This document shows, in pieces, positions 53,121 to 60,734 of a stretch of 60,734 nt of DNA. Within the stretch, counting starts at the first letter, position 1. Each line of letters opens with the position of its first letter. The notes under the pieces were generated by a model. That model had not been told where the DNA came from. It saw only the letters and a program-made list of their open reading frames with translations, and ran no database searches. A program made the translations under genes and the position numbers. Source of the stretch: Verrucomicrobiota bacterium. GTDB lineage: Bacteria > Verrucomicrobiota > Verrucomicrobiia > Chthoniobacterales > UBA10450. The DNA lies in assembly GCA_003220155.1 (NCBI GenBank), contig QHRO01000240.1, positions 1 through 60,734 on the forward strand, in the 5' to 3' direction.

Positions 53121-54911
53121 CTACCTCCCTAGCGAGAAATCGGCCCGTTCGCTAGAAAGATTTGGATTATAATAAGGATCGCGTCGAAACATTTCCGGCC
53201 AGCGCTTCTGTAGATCTAGGCACATCCCGCTCGCATTTTCCTTCTTCGAAGTGCGACGCAGTTCCGCGTAGGGAACCGAAACCGTTCGCAATCCTAGTTC
53301 CTGGAGCCTTAAACAAAACTCTACCGCCGCGCACGCACCGTCATCCCGACCGAAGTGGAGGGATCCCGGGGTGTTACTGGAAGCAATCTTCTCGAACAGC
53401 TCCCGGCGCGTCAGCAAACACGACGCACTCACCGCACTGTAATTGCGCACCGCCTGCAATTGCCGATTCGCTCCCCGGAAATCACGCGCGTACCCTGCAA
53501 AAGCAAAACGGACACTCCCATCAGGCAACAAAATCAATCCGGCACTTTCAACCGTATCGTCCGACGAAACGATGCGCGCGCCAACCGCGCCAATCTTCGG
53601 ATTCGATAATTGTTCCGCCATCGCCGTCAGCCAATTCTCGTCGAGCGGCTCAAGATCGAAATCGAGCAATAGCACGTATTCTCCAGTCGCTTCCTTGAGA
53701 TCCGTTACGATTTCGAAATTCGGAGAATTTGTTTTCGCCCGAATCCGATCAGCCTGCCCGGCCTGAGCGGAGTCAATCGCCCTGCGATCGAGCTCGCCAT
53801 TGAAAATGATCGAAATTTTCTCCGGGCCGACCTCGCGGCGAACCCGGTAAAGATGCGTTCCCCAATCTATCGCCACCCGCGCATTTTCTTGTCGCCGCTC
53901 GAGATGCCCCTCAATCGCGCTTCGCCCCGCTTCCAGCGCGCCCGGTTTGCGTCGGATGTTATGCGCGGTTGATTCGGCCGTCCGCCGCCAATGATAAAGC
54001 ACCCGCGGAATATGCCGGATACGCTCAGTCTTTTCCGAAACCCGCAGGAGCAAATCGTAGTCTTGGGCACCGTCGAACTCGCTGCGAAACCCATCCCGCG
54101 CCAGATCGCGACGGATGATTACGAAATGTCCCAGGTAATCGTGCGTGCAAAAAAATTCGGGGGACCAATCGGGTTTCGGCATTGGCGCCGACAATTTCCC
54201 GTCCACGATTTTGTCTTCGTCCGAATAAATCACATCGGCTTCGCGGTCGTTTTGCAAAAGTTCGATTGCACGAAACAATGCATCTGGTTCGAGCAAATCA
54301 TCGTGGTCGAGCAGTGCGATCCAGCCACCGCGCGCCCGCGCAAGCGCTGTGTTTAAGGCCGAGGAGATTCCGCCGTGATCCTGAAAGCCGGTTTGAATGC
54401 GGGCATCACGTTGCCCCAAATTCTCCAGCAGCCCGCGCACGCGTGTGTCACTCGAGCCATCATCAATTAAAATCAGCTCCCAATTCTCGTAGGCCTGCGC
54501 AATCACCGATTCGACCGCGCCCATCAGAAATCGTTCATCAGCGTTAAACGTTGGGGTCAAAATCGAAATGAGCGGCCGATAGGAAAAGGTTCGCGATTGC
54601 TCGCGCAACTTCGCCGCTTCCTCCGCGGAAACGCGATGCCGCGCAAACCAGCGGCCATATTCATCTTGCTCGACGGCCTCAGTTGATTGCCGCCGCCGGA
54701 ATAACCGGAACGGCGCGGAAAGAATTTTCGCAACACGCCCTTCCGCGCTGCGGCGCAACCGTCGATGTTCCTCGCGCAGCGCCTGGAGGTCGCGCTTCAC
54801 ATCTTTCAGACGCAACAGCTCTTCCTCCAGCCGCGCGATGTGCGCTTCGGCTGCTCGCAATTCCTCGCCTTTCATCGGCATAGTATATTGATTGATGCCG
54901 CGGGCGGGCAA
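53121..54911 (-). CDS. Family 2 glycosyltransferase with N-terminal coiled-coil
   Basis: PLISILTPTFNADERFLMGAVESVIAQAYENWELILIDDGSSD, GWIALLDHDDLLEPDALF, DEDKI. Confidence 0.93.
   Translation of the reverse strand: MPARGINQYTMPMKGEELRAAEAHIARLEEELLRLKDVKRDLQALREEHRRLRRSAEGRVAKILSAPFRLFRRRQSTEAVEQDEYGRWFARHRVSAEEAAKLREQSRTFSYRPLISILTPTFNADERFLMGAVESVIAQAYENWELILIDDGSSDTRVRGLLENLGQRDARIQTGFQDHGGISSALNTALARARGGWIALLDHDDLLEPDALFRAIELLQNDREADVIYSDEDKIVDGKLSAPMPKPDWSPEFFCTHDYLGHFVIIRRDLARDGFRSEFDGAQDYDLLLRVSEKTERIRHIPRVLYHWRRTAESTAHNIRRKPGALEAGRSAIEGHLERRQENARVAIDWGTHLYRVRREVGPEKISIIFNGELDRRAIDSAQAGQADRIRAKTNSPNFEIVTDLKEATGEYVLLLDFDLEPLDENWLTAMAEQLSNPKIGAVGARIVSSDDTVESAGLILLPDGSVRFAFAGYARDFRGANRQLQAVRNYSAVSASCLLTRRELFEKIASSNTPGSLHFGRDDGACAAVEFCLRLQELGLRTVSVPYAELRRTSKKENASGMCLDLQKRWPEMFRRDPYYNPNLSSERADFSLGR
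53340..53373. repeat. Half GTCATCCCGAGC-family element inside the GT2 coding sequence
   Basis: GTCATCCCGACCGAAGTGGAGGGATCCCGGGGTG; encodes TPGSLHFGRDDG on the minus strand. Confidence 0.75.
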
Positions 54912-54934
54912 ACGTAGCGTGCCCGGCCGAATTC

Positions 54935-56881
54935 ATGTTCGATTATCCCGTTTATCTTTTTTACCGGGCGGGAACGGATTTGCTCACCTTGTTGCCGCTG
55001 CCGTTCTTATTCGCGATGGGGCAAATCAGCGGCGCCGTTGCCTGGCTAGTCCTGCCGCACTACCGAAAGCTGGCTTTGCGCAATGTCCATATCGCTTTCG
55101 GGGACGAACTTTCCGAGAAACAGATGCGCCGGATCGTGCGCCGACATTTTAAACAACTGGGAGCGAACTTGCTCTGTAGCGTGAAGTTCACTCGCATGCC
55201 GACGGAAAAAATTCTCGAGCGGGTGCGCCTGGAAAACTTTGAATACGTCGAACATTGTTTCCGGCAAAAGCAACCGTTCGTGCTGTTCTTGAGCCATATT
55301 GGTTCCTGGGAGTTTTGCACGCGACTGTTCCCGCATTTCTCGCACGGGCAGCGCACTGCGACCGTTTACCAGCGCATCCGTAATCCACACATCGATCGGC
55401 ACGTTCGGGAGGCGCGCAGCCAATTTGGTCTGGAAGTCTTTGAGCGCAGCGAAGGTTTCGGAAAAGCGATCGAGCTGCTGCGCAGTGGCGGCGGCATCGG
55501 CATTTTGATGGACCAACATGCCGGTGACGGCGGCCTCTGGACGCCGTTCTTTGGCAGACTCGCCTCGACCACCCCATTACCGGCGCTGCTGGCGCAGCGG
55601 ACCCACGCGAAGCTGATCGGATTTGCGGTTCACACCGAAGGATTCGCGCGCTGGCGCGCGGTGGCGGAAAGGCCAATTGAAAATTCTGGCGAATCGATTG
55701 AATCACTCACCGCGCGTGGCAACGAAATTTTGGAAAAACAAGTCCGACGCGCGCCGGAAGATTGGTTTTGGGTGCATAATCGCTGGAAAACGCCGCGGCC
55801 AAATTTCCTGCTCGCGAAATATAAGCGCGGTGTCTTTTTGCCGGAGAACACCCGGCTAAAGCCATTCCGCATCTTGATCCGAAGCAGCAATTGGCTGGGC
55901 GACGCAGTCATGAGCGTCCCGGCGGTACGCGCCATCAAGGGTGGACGCCCAGACGCACACCTGACGGTAGCTGTCCCGAGGAAACTTGCGGCCTTTTGGA
56001 AAATTGTTCCGGAGGCCGATGAGATTATCATTCTGCCATCGAAATCGGCTTTTGTGGCGGCGCGCTTGTTTCGTCGAAAACCGTCGTTCGATGTTGCGAT
56101 TCTGTTTCCGAATTCGCTACGCAGCGCGCTCGAAGTTTTTCTGGCGCGCATTCCCCGGCGCGTTGGTTTAACCGGGCATTGGCGCCGCTGGCTGCTGAAT
56201 CAACAACCGCGGGAGACCTTCTTCCGTGGCATCGTTCACCAGACCTACAAGCATCTGGAGCTAGCCGGCACGATGGGGGCCAACGTGCGGCCGCAATTTC
56301 CGTCGGCTAATTCGATTAAAGGCCGCCGCGATCAACTCAAATTCGCGCTTTGTCCCGGCGCGGAGTATGGCCCCGCGAAACGATGGCCACGTTTCGCGGA
56401 CGTGGCGCAGGAAATTGCAGCGCGATTTCCGGTGCAATGGATTCTATTCGGCACGACCGGCGATGCCGCAGTCGGCTTAGAAATTGCAGAAAAACTGGGC
56501 GAGAAGTGCGTGAATCGGATCGGGCAGACGACGCTCGAGGAATTGATCGATGAGCTACGCGATTGCGATTTGTTACTTACTAACGACACCGGGACAATGC
56601 ATCTCGCGGCCTTGTTGCGGATCCCTACGATCTCGATTTTCGGATCGACCGAACCGCTGCGCACCGGCCCGCTCGGCCGGGGCCATCGCATTTTTCGGCA
56701 TCATGTCGAGTGCAGCCCCTGTTTTCTGCGCGAATGTCCTCTCGATTTCCGCTGCATGCATGCGGTCACGAGTGCGGAGGTCATTGCCGCTATTCAACAA
56801 ATGATTTCCGGGCAGGCTGAAGCGGCGAAATCGGGTAGCGTTGCTTTCACGGCCGCATTCCGAAATCATAAGCCGGTATGA
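54935..56881 (+). CDS. Fusion of lipid A acyltransferase (LpxL/HtrB-like) and heptosyltransferase (WaaF/RfaF-like)
   Basis: VLFLSHIGSWE (HX4E), GIGILMDQHAGDGGLWTPFFG; then RILIRSSNWLGDAVMSVPAVRAIK, LTNDTGTMHLAALLRIPTISIFGSTEP. Confidence 0.93.
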   Translation: MFDYPVYLFYRAGTDLLTLLPLPFLFAMGQISGAVAWLVLPHYRKLALRNVHIAFGDELSEKQMRRIVRRHFKQLGANLLCSVKFTRMPTEKILERVRLENFEYVEHCFRQKQPFVLFLSHIGSWEFCTRLFPHFSHGQRTATVYQRIRNPHIDRHVREARSQFGLEVFERSEGFGKAIELLRSGGGIGILMDQHAGDGGLWTPFFGRLASTTPLPALLAQRTHAKLIGFAVHTEGFARWRAVAERPIENSGESIESLTARGNEILEKQVRRAPEDWFWVHNRWKTPRPNFLLAKYKRGVFLPENTRLKPFRILIRSSNWLGDAVMSVPAVRAIKGGRPDAHLTVAVPRKLAAFWKIVPEADEIIILPSKSAFVAARLFRRKPSFDVAILFPNSLRSALEVFLARIPRRVGLTGHWRRWLLNQQPRETFFRGIVHQTYKHLELAGTMGANVRPQFPSANSIKGRRDQLKFALCPGAEYGPAKRWPRFADVAQEIAARFPVQWILFGTTGDAAVGLEIAEKLGEKCVNRIGQTTLEELIDELRDCDLLLTNDTGTMHLAALLRIPTISIFGSTEPLRTGPLGRGHRIFRHHVECSPCFLRECPLDFRCMHAVTSAEVIAAIQQMISGQAEAAKSGSVAFTAAFRNHKPV

Positions 56882-57309
56882 CGGCAATCGGCGCGCCCCG
56901 CATTCGCACCGACGCGCAGGTGATGTTTTTCGATACCGACTGCGGTGGTGTCGTCCATAACATCGCTTATTTGCGCTTCATCGAGATCGCGCGCACTCTC
57001 CTGGTGGAGCAACTCGGACTCACCTTGCCGGAAATGGCGGCAACGCAAAAATATCCTGTCGTGGTCCGGACAGAGATCGACTACCGCCGCGCTGCAAAAC
57101 TTGGCGACCGCCTCACGATTGAAGGTTGGCTCGATCAACTCGAACGCGTGCGGTTTTGGTGCGCTTTTCGGATCATGCGGAACGTGGACGATGCCCTAAT
57201 CGCCGAATGCCGCCAGACGCTGGCGTTGATCCAAATGCCGTCGGCAAAATTGCTCCGCCTGCCCGACAGTTGGGACCGATATCGGGCTGCGGCGGTAGAC
57301 GCTCACTAA
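56878..57309 (+). CDS. Hotdog-fold acyl-CoA thioesterase (YbgC-like)
   Basis: FDTDCGGVVHNIAYLRFIEIARTLLVEQLG. Confidence 0.9.
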   Translation: MTAIGAPRIRTDAQVMFFDTDCGGVVHNIAYLRFIEIARTLLVEQLGLTLPEMAATQKYPVVVRTEIDYRRAAKLGDRLTIEGWLDQLERVRFWCAFRIMRNVDDALIAECRQTLALIQMPSAKLLRLPDSWDRYRAAAVDAH

Positions 57310-57310
57310 G

Positions 57311-59047
57311 ATGGTCACGGGCACCGGCGCGCTTAGCATTGAAGAAACGTTTCTCGGACCGCAGGCATTACCGCCGCCGCCGACCCGACACGCGCTGTTT
57401 GCCATTCTGATTGCGCTGGCCGCGCTGGTGCATTTCGGAACAATCGGCATAGGGGATCTTTACAGCGAGACCGAGGGCCAGTACGCCGCGGCCGCGCGCG
57501 AAATGATTCAGAGCGGTCAGTATTTGTTGCCGACGAATGACAGTATTCCGCGTCTGCAAAAACCGCCGCTGCTCTACTGGCTGATCGTCGCCAGCTATAA
57601 GCTTTTCGGGGTCAACACCGCGGCCACGCGCGTTCCGATCGCGTTTTCGGTTGTGGCAACGGTAGCATTCACGTTTCTGATCGGCGAACGGCTGGCCGAT
57701 TATTGGCGCGGATTCGCTGCCGGACTGATCTATCTCACACTCAGCGGCACGTTCATTTTCGGTCGCATCGTCATGCCGGAGCCCCTCTTTGCCGCGCTCT
57801 TTGCCGGGGCGATTTATTGCGGGTTGAGCGGGTTCCAGCAACGTCATCAGCGGCGCGCCTGGTTTGCCGGATTTTGGATTTGCGCCGCATTCGCGTGTCT
57901 GACGAAGGGTCCGCATGGATTGCTTTTTCCGGCGGCGACCCTTGCCGCGCTGGCGATCTTTTATCGTGAGGCGCGGATGCGGTTTCGCTCGCTTCTTTGG
58001 TGGCCCTATCTGTTACTTTTTTTGGCCATCATCGGACCCTGGTATCTCTGGATCGAAATCCATTTTGACGGTCCGTTCCATCGCCTCGTCGCTGACGAAT
58101 GGACCAAACACTTGCTGGGCCGGTATCCTAACGGGAATTGGTACGACGACGTTCCACGCTGGCAGTTTCTCGCCAGCCATCTCGCCTGGTTGTTTCCCTG
58201 GTCGCTGGCGATTTTGCCAGGGCTGATCTTTTCCTGGCGACGCGTGATGCGACCGCGCGAGATTAGTTTCCAGGATGCTCTTCCGATGGCCTGGGCCATC
58301 GTGGTTTTGGGACCGGTTTTGGCTATCGGGCAGCGACAGGATTACTACGCGCTGAGCATGTTCAGCGCATTCGCGCTCTGGGCCGCGATGATTTTCGAGC
58401 GCGCGCCAAATTCTATGCGCAATCTCGGCGCCGCTGCTGTTGCGCTCGCCGGAATCGCGATCGGTTTCATCGCCGTCGCGCTTCCGCGTCGTCTTCCCAA
58501 AAACGAGAGCGAGTGGGGCGAAACGGATCTTCGGTGGACGGCGTCCATCGCCGCAATCGGGCTCCTGACCGGTGCAATCACCACGGTTTATTTGCTTTGC
58601 CGCCGACGCGAAAAAATCGCAACGGTTGGTCTCGCCTTCGGAATGATTGCGGTCGGTCTTTGCATGATCAGCGGCGTGGCGCGAATTGCCCCATTTTTTT
58701 CCCTGGCGGATGCAGCCCGCTTCTTAAACAGCCGATTGGGCACGAACGGTCAGGTGCTCTTTGAAGGCCCCCCTGACATCGCCAGCAGCCTCGGGTTTTA
58801 TCTCGAACGCAAGTTCGTCATGGTTAACCAAGAGCCCGATCCGCGAATACCGCTTACTCCCGAACAGCGCAGCCTCTTTCTCGAAGAAAAGGCCGCGCTC
58901 GAGCAATGGCGCGCGCCCCGCCCGGTGTTTCTCATCATCGAAGAAAAGCGGGTGGTTTATTGGCGTGGACTACTGGTGCAGCACTTCCACGTTTATCATC
59001 AGGTCGCGAGTTTCGGCACCTACATCATTCTCTCGAATCAATTGTAG
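57311..59047 (+). CDS. Glycosyltransferase family 39 / ArnT-like membrane protein
   Basis: GIGDLYSETEGQYAAAAREMIQSGQYLLPTNDSIPRLQKPPLLYWLI, multiple TM segments. Confidence 0.9.
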   Translation: MVTGTGALSIEETFLGPQALPPPPTRHALFAILIALAALVHFGTIGIGDLYSETEGQYAAAAREMIQSGQYLLPTNDSIPRLQKPPLLYWLIVASYKLFGVNTAATRVPIAFSVVATVAFTFLIGERLADYWRGFAAGLIYLTLSGTFIFGRIVMPEPLFAALFAGAIYCGLSGFQQRHQRRAWFAGFWICAAFACLTKGPHGLLFPAATLAALAIFYREARMRFRSLLWWPYLLLFLAIIGPWYLWIEIHFDGPFHRLVADEWTKHLLGRYPNGNWYDDVPRWQFLASHLAWLFPWSLAILPGLIFSWRRVMRPREISFQDALPMAWAIVVLGPVLAIGQRQDYYALSMFSAFALWAAMIFERAPNSMRNLGAAAVALAGIAIGFIAVALPRRLPKNESEWGETDLRWTASIAAIGLLTGAITTVYLLCRRREKIATVGLAFGMIAVGLCMISGVARIAPFFSLADAARFLNSRLGTNGQVLFEGPPDIASSLGFYLERKFVMVNQEPDPRIPLTPEQRSLFLEEKAALEQWRAPRPVFLIIEEKRVVYWRGLLVQHFHVYHQVASFGTYIILSNQL

Positions 59048-59146
59048 GGTTGTTTGAAAAAGAGGCGGAACACGCTACCGTGCGAACCTGTTTTCACGAT
59101 TCACGATTTAGCTATTTAACGTTTTACCTTTTCACCTTCACAATCC

Positions 59147-59302
59147 ATGTCGCAGCATCGCAGTCTTAAGGGAGCCAGCACCATCGCAGCCAAGCGCAAC
59201 GTCTTGAAACGCTTCGAGCGCGTCGATCTGCTCAAGAAACGCGGGCAATGGAAGGAAACAAGCAAGGTGATCGGGCTACCCAAGACGAAGCCTGATGTGT
59301 GA
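59147..59302 (+). CDS. Chlamydiae/Verrucomicrobia-type small basic protein (51 aa), absent from the ORF track
   Basis: Manual translation MSQHRSLKGASTIAAKRNVLKRFERVDLLKKRGQWKETSKVIGLPKTKPDV*. Confidence 0.85.
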   Translation: MSQHRSLKGASTIAAKRNVLKRFERVDLLKKRGQWKETSKVIGLPKTKPDV

Positions 59303-59334
59303 TTGCGGAGGTGATTAGTTAAAAGAGTTACAAC

Positions 59335-59371
59335 GTTACAACGGAGGGCGCCGGTCCCGTTGTAACTTTTT
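59335..59371 (+). terminator. Rho-independent terminator
   Basis: GTTACAACGG-AGGGCGCCGGTC-CCGTTGTAAC followed by TTTTT. Confidence 0.8.
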
Positions 59372-59396
59372 AACCTTGTAACTTTTTTAACCTTCC

Positions 59397-60185
59397 TTGC
59401 GCCTCAATCGCTTTCTCGCTGCCGCCGGCGTGGCTTCGCGTCGCGGCGCGGACGAACTGATCGCTGGCGGTCGCGTCACCGTGAATGGAAAACCGTGCCG
59501 GGATTTTCATTTCCGGCCAACGATAAACGATCACGTCAAGATCGATGGCAAACTCGTTCATCAACCCGCGCCCATATACATTTTGCTCAACAAACCGGCT
59601 GGATTCGTCTGCACGCGACGCGATCCACACGTAACCGATACGATTTACGATCTGCTTCCGCTGAAATTTTCTTCGCTCGCCAACGTCGGCCGGCTCGACG
59701 CTCAGAGCGAAGGCTTATTGTTGCTGACGAATGATGGTGAATTCGCGCAGCGATTAACGCATCCCAGGTTCAAGGTCGAAAAGGAATACGAAGTGGTGCT
59801 CAATCGCGCCGCCACCTCGGATTTGGCGCAGAAACTTTTGCGCGGAGTTGTTCTCGATCGGAAGCGCGCTCGTGCTAAACGCGTGCAGCAAATTTCGCCA
59901 ACGCGACTGCGCATTGTGCTTGAACAAGGAATCAATCGCCAGATCCGGCGCATGCTCGAGTGTTTCGGATTTCACGCGAAAAAATTGACGCGAGTTCGAA
60001 TGGGCAATCTAAGACTGCATGATCTTCCGCGCGGGAAATGGCGACACTTGAGCGCCCAAGAAGTTCGCGTTATCCCGACCAAAACCGCCAGTCCGGCTCG
60101 CACCGACGGACCCCGTCGCGGCAGCTTTGAGGTTGCGCAACGGGATTCCTCGACTTTCGCTCGGAATGACTATGAATCTCGATAA
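59397..60185 (+). CDS. RsuA/RluB-family pseudouridine synthase (TTG start as listed)
   Basis: RLNRFLAAAGVASRRGADELIAGGRVTVNG (S4), LLNKPAGFVCTRRDP, VGRLDAQSEGLLLLTNDGEFAQRLTHP, EQGINRQIRRMLECFG. Confidence 0.95.
   Translation: MRLNRFLAAAGVASRRGADELIAGGRVTVNGKPCRDFHFRPTINDHVKIDGKLVHQPAPIYILLNKPAGFVCTRRDPHVTDTIYDLLPLKFSSLANVGRLDAQSEGLLLLTNDGEFAQRLTHPRFKVEKEYEVVLNRAATSDLAQKLLRGVVLDRKRARAKRVQQISPTRLRIVLEQGINRQIRRMLECFGFHAKKLTRVRMGNLRLHDLPRGKWRHLSAQEVRVIPTKTASPARTDGPRRGSFEVAQRDSSTFARNDYESR
60069..60170. repeat. GTCATCCCGAGC-family element (degenerate) overlapping the 3' end of the pseudouridine synthase gene
   Basis: GTTATCCCGACC...CGGGATTCCTCGACTTTCGCTCGGAATGAC. Confidence 0.7.
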
Positions 60186-60734
60186 TTGCTCTGCCGTGGT
60201 CACCGGCGCGTCGGCCGGGATCGGTCGGGAATTGGCGCGGCAACTGGCTACGCGTGCGAAACTTCTCCTTCTTGTCGCCAGAAGGCGCGATCGACTCGAA
60301 CAGTTGCGTACCGAATTAGTCGCCAGGAATCCGGCGTTACGTGTCGAGATCCGCCCGACCGATCTTTCAAATCTCGAGCAGACGATGCAACTCGCTGCCT
60401 TGTTCACGAACGAGCCAATCGATTTCCTGATCAACAATGCCGGCGTCGGCGATCACGGTTCCTTTGCCACAGCCGACCCGATTCATGTCAATGAGCAGGT
60501 GCTGGTGAACGTGCTGGCGTTAACCGCGCTGACTCGCGCGTTACTGCCGCGGATGATCGCGCAAAAACGAGGCGCAATTTTGAACGTGAGTTCCTCTGCT
60601 GGATTCCTCCCGCTACCGGGCATTGCGGCTTACGCGGCCACGAAGGCCTACGTTACCAGTTTTTCCGAGGCGATCCGGGCCGAAACACGTGGTTGCGATA
60701 TTACTGTGACCGCGCTCTGCCCAGGGCCGGTCGA
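60166..60734 (+). CDS. Short-chain dehydrogenase/reductase (truncated by window end; start 60166 or 60172)
   Basis: Manual translation MTMNLDNCSAVVTGASAGIGRELARQLATRAKLLLLVARR...INNAGVG...NVSSSAGFLPLPGIAAYAATKAYV. Confidence 0.92.
   Translation, partial: MTMNLDNCSAVVTGASAGIGRELARQLATRAKLLLLVARRRDRLEQLRTELVARNPALRVEIRPTDLSNLEQTMQLAALFTNEPIDFLINNAGVGDHGSFATADPIHVNEQVLVNVLALTALTRALLPRMIAQKRGAILNVSSSAGFLPLPGIAAYAATKAYVTSFSEAIRAETRGCDITVTALCPGPV

Overview
The 60.7-kb window looks like a chromosomal segment of a Verrucomicrobia-like bacterium. Lineage clues are the 51-aa small basic protein at 59147 (resembling the Chlamydiae/Verrucomicrobia family), a SWIB-domain protein, and the gene content. 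It is mostly ordinary housekeeping genes: T2SS/T4P genes, panB-folK, dapB-dapA-dapF-trpA, queE, ftsK, rodZ-like, rimO, trxA, rplS, rnhB, yraN, rsmE, dnaJ-grpE, aroA-cmk, nadB-panC, LPS/glycan genes, rluB-like and an SDR, plus one tRNA-Arg(CCG). No rRNA, CRISPR, prophage or integrase was recognised. The most unusual layer is a dense population of dispersed palindromic repeats. (i) A RAYT/Y1 transposase-like gene (13535..14035) is flanked by inverted TGTAG-hairpin REP elements. (ii) Similar GTAG-hairpin elements recur across the window, including in-frame copies inside ftsK and inside an MBL-exonuclease/ATP-dependent DNA ligase fusion, where they sit at apparent domain boundaries. (iii) A second family of ~80-100 bp elements (GTCATCCCGAGC...GCTCGGGATGAC) appears about ten times, supplies start or stop regions of genes, and in one case contains a nested GTAG-REP pair. 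Other points of interest are the fused genes (exonuclease-ligase, Cmk-PlsC, LpxL-WaaF), a decayed DUF885 peptidase pseudogene, a probable single-base frameshift in a glycosyltransferase-like gene, a 45-bp direct repeat between rnhB and yraN, and a 60-bp inverted repeat bracketing rplS. All calls come from reading the sequence and the supplied translations; no database search was run.
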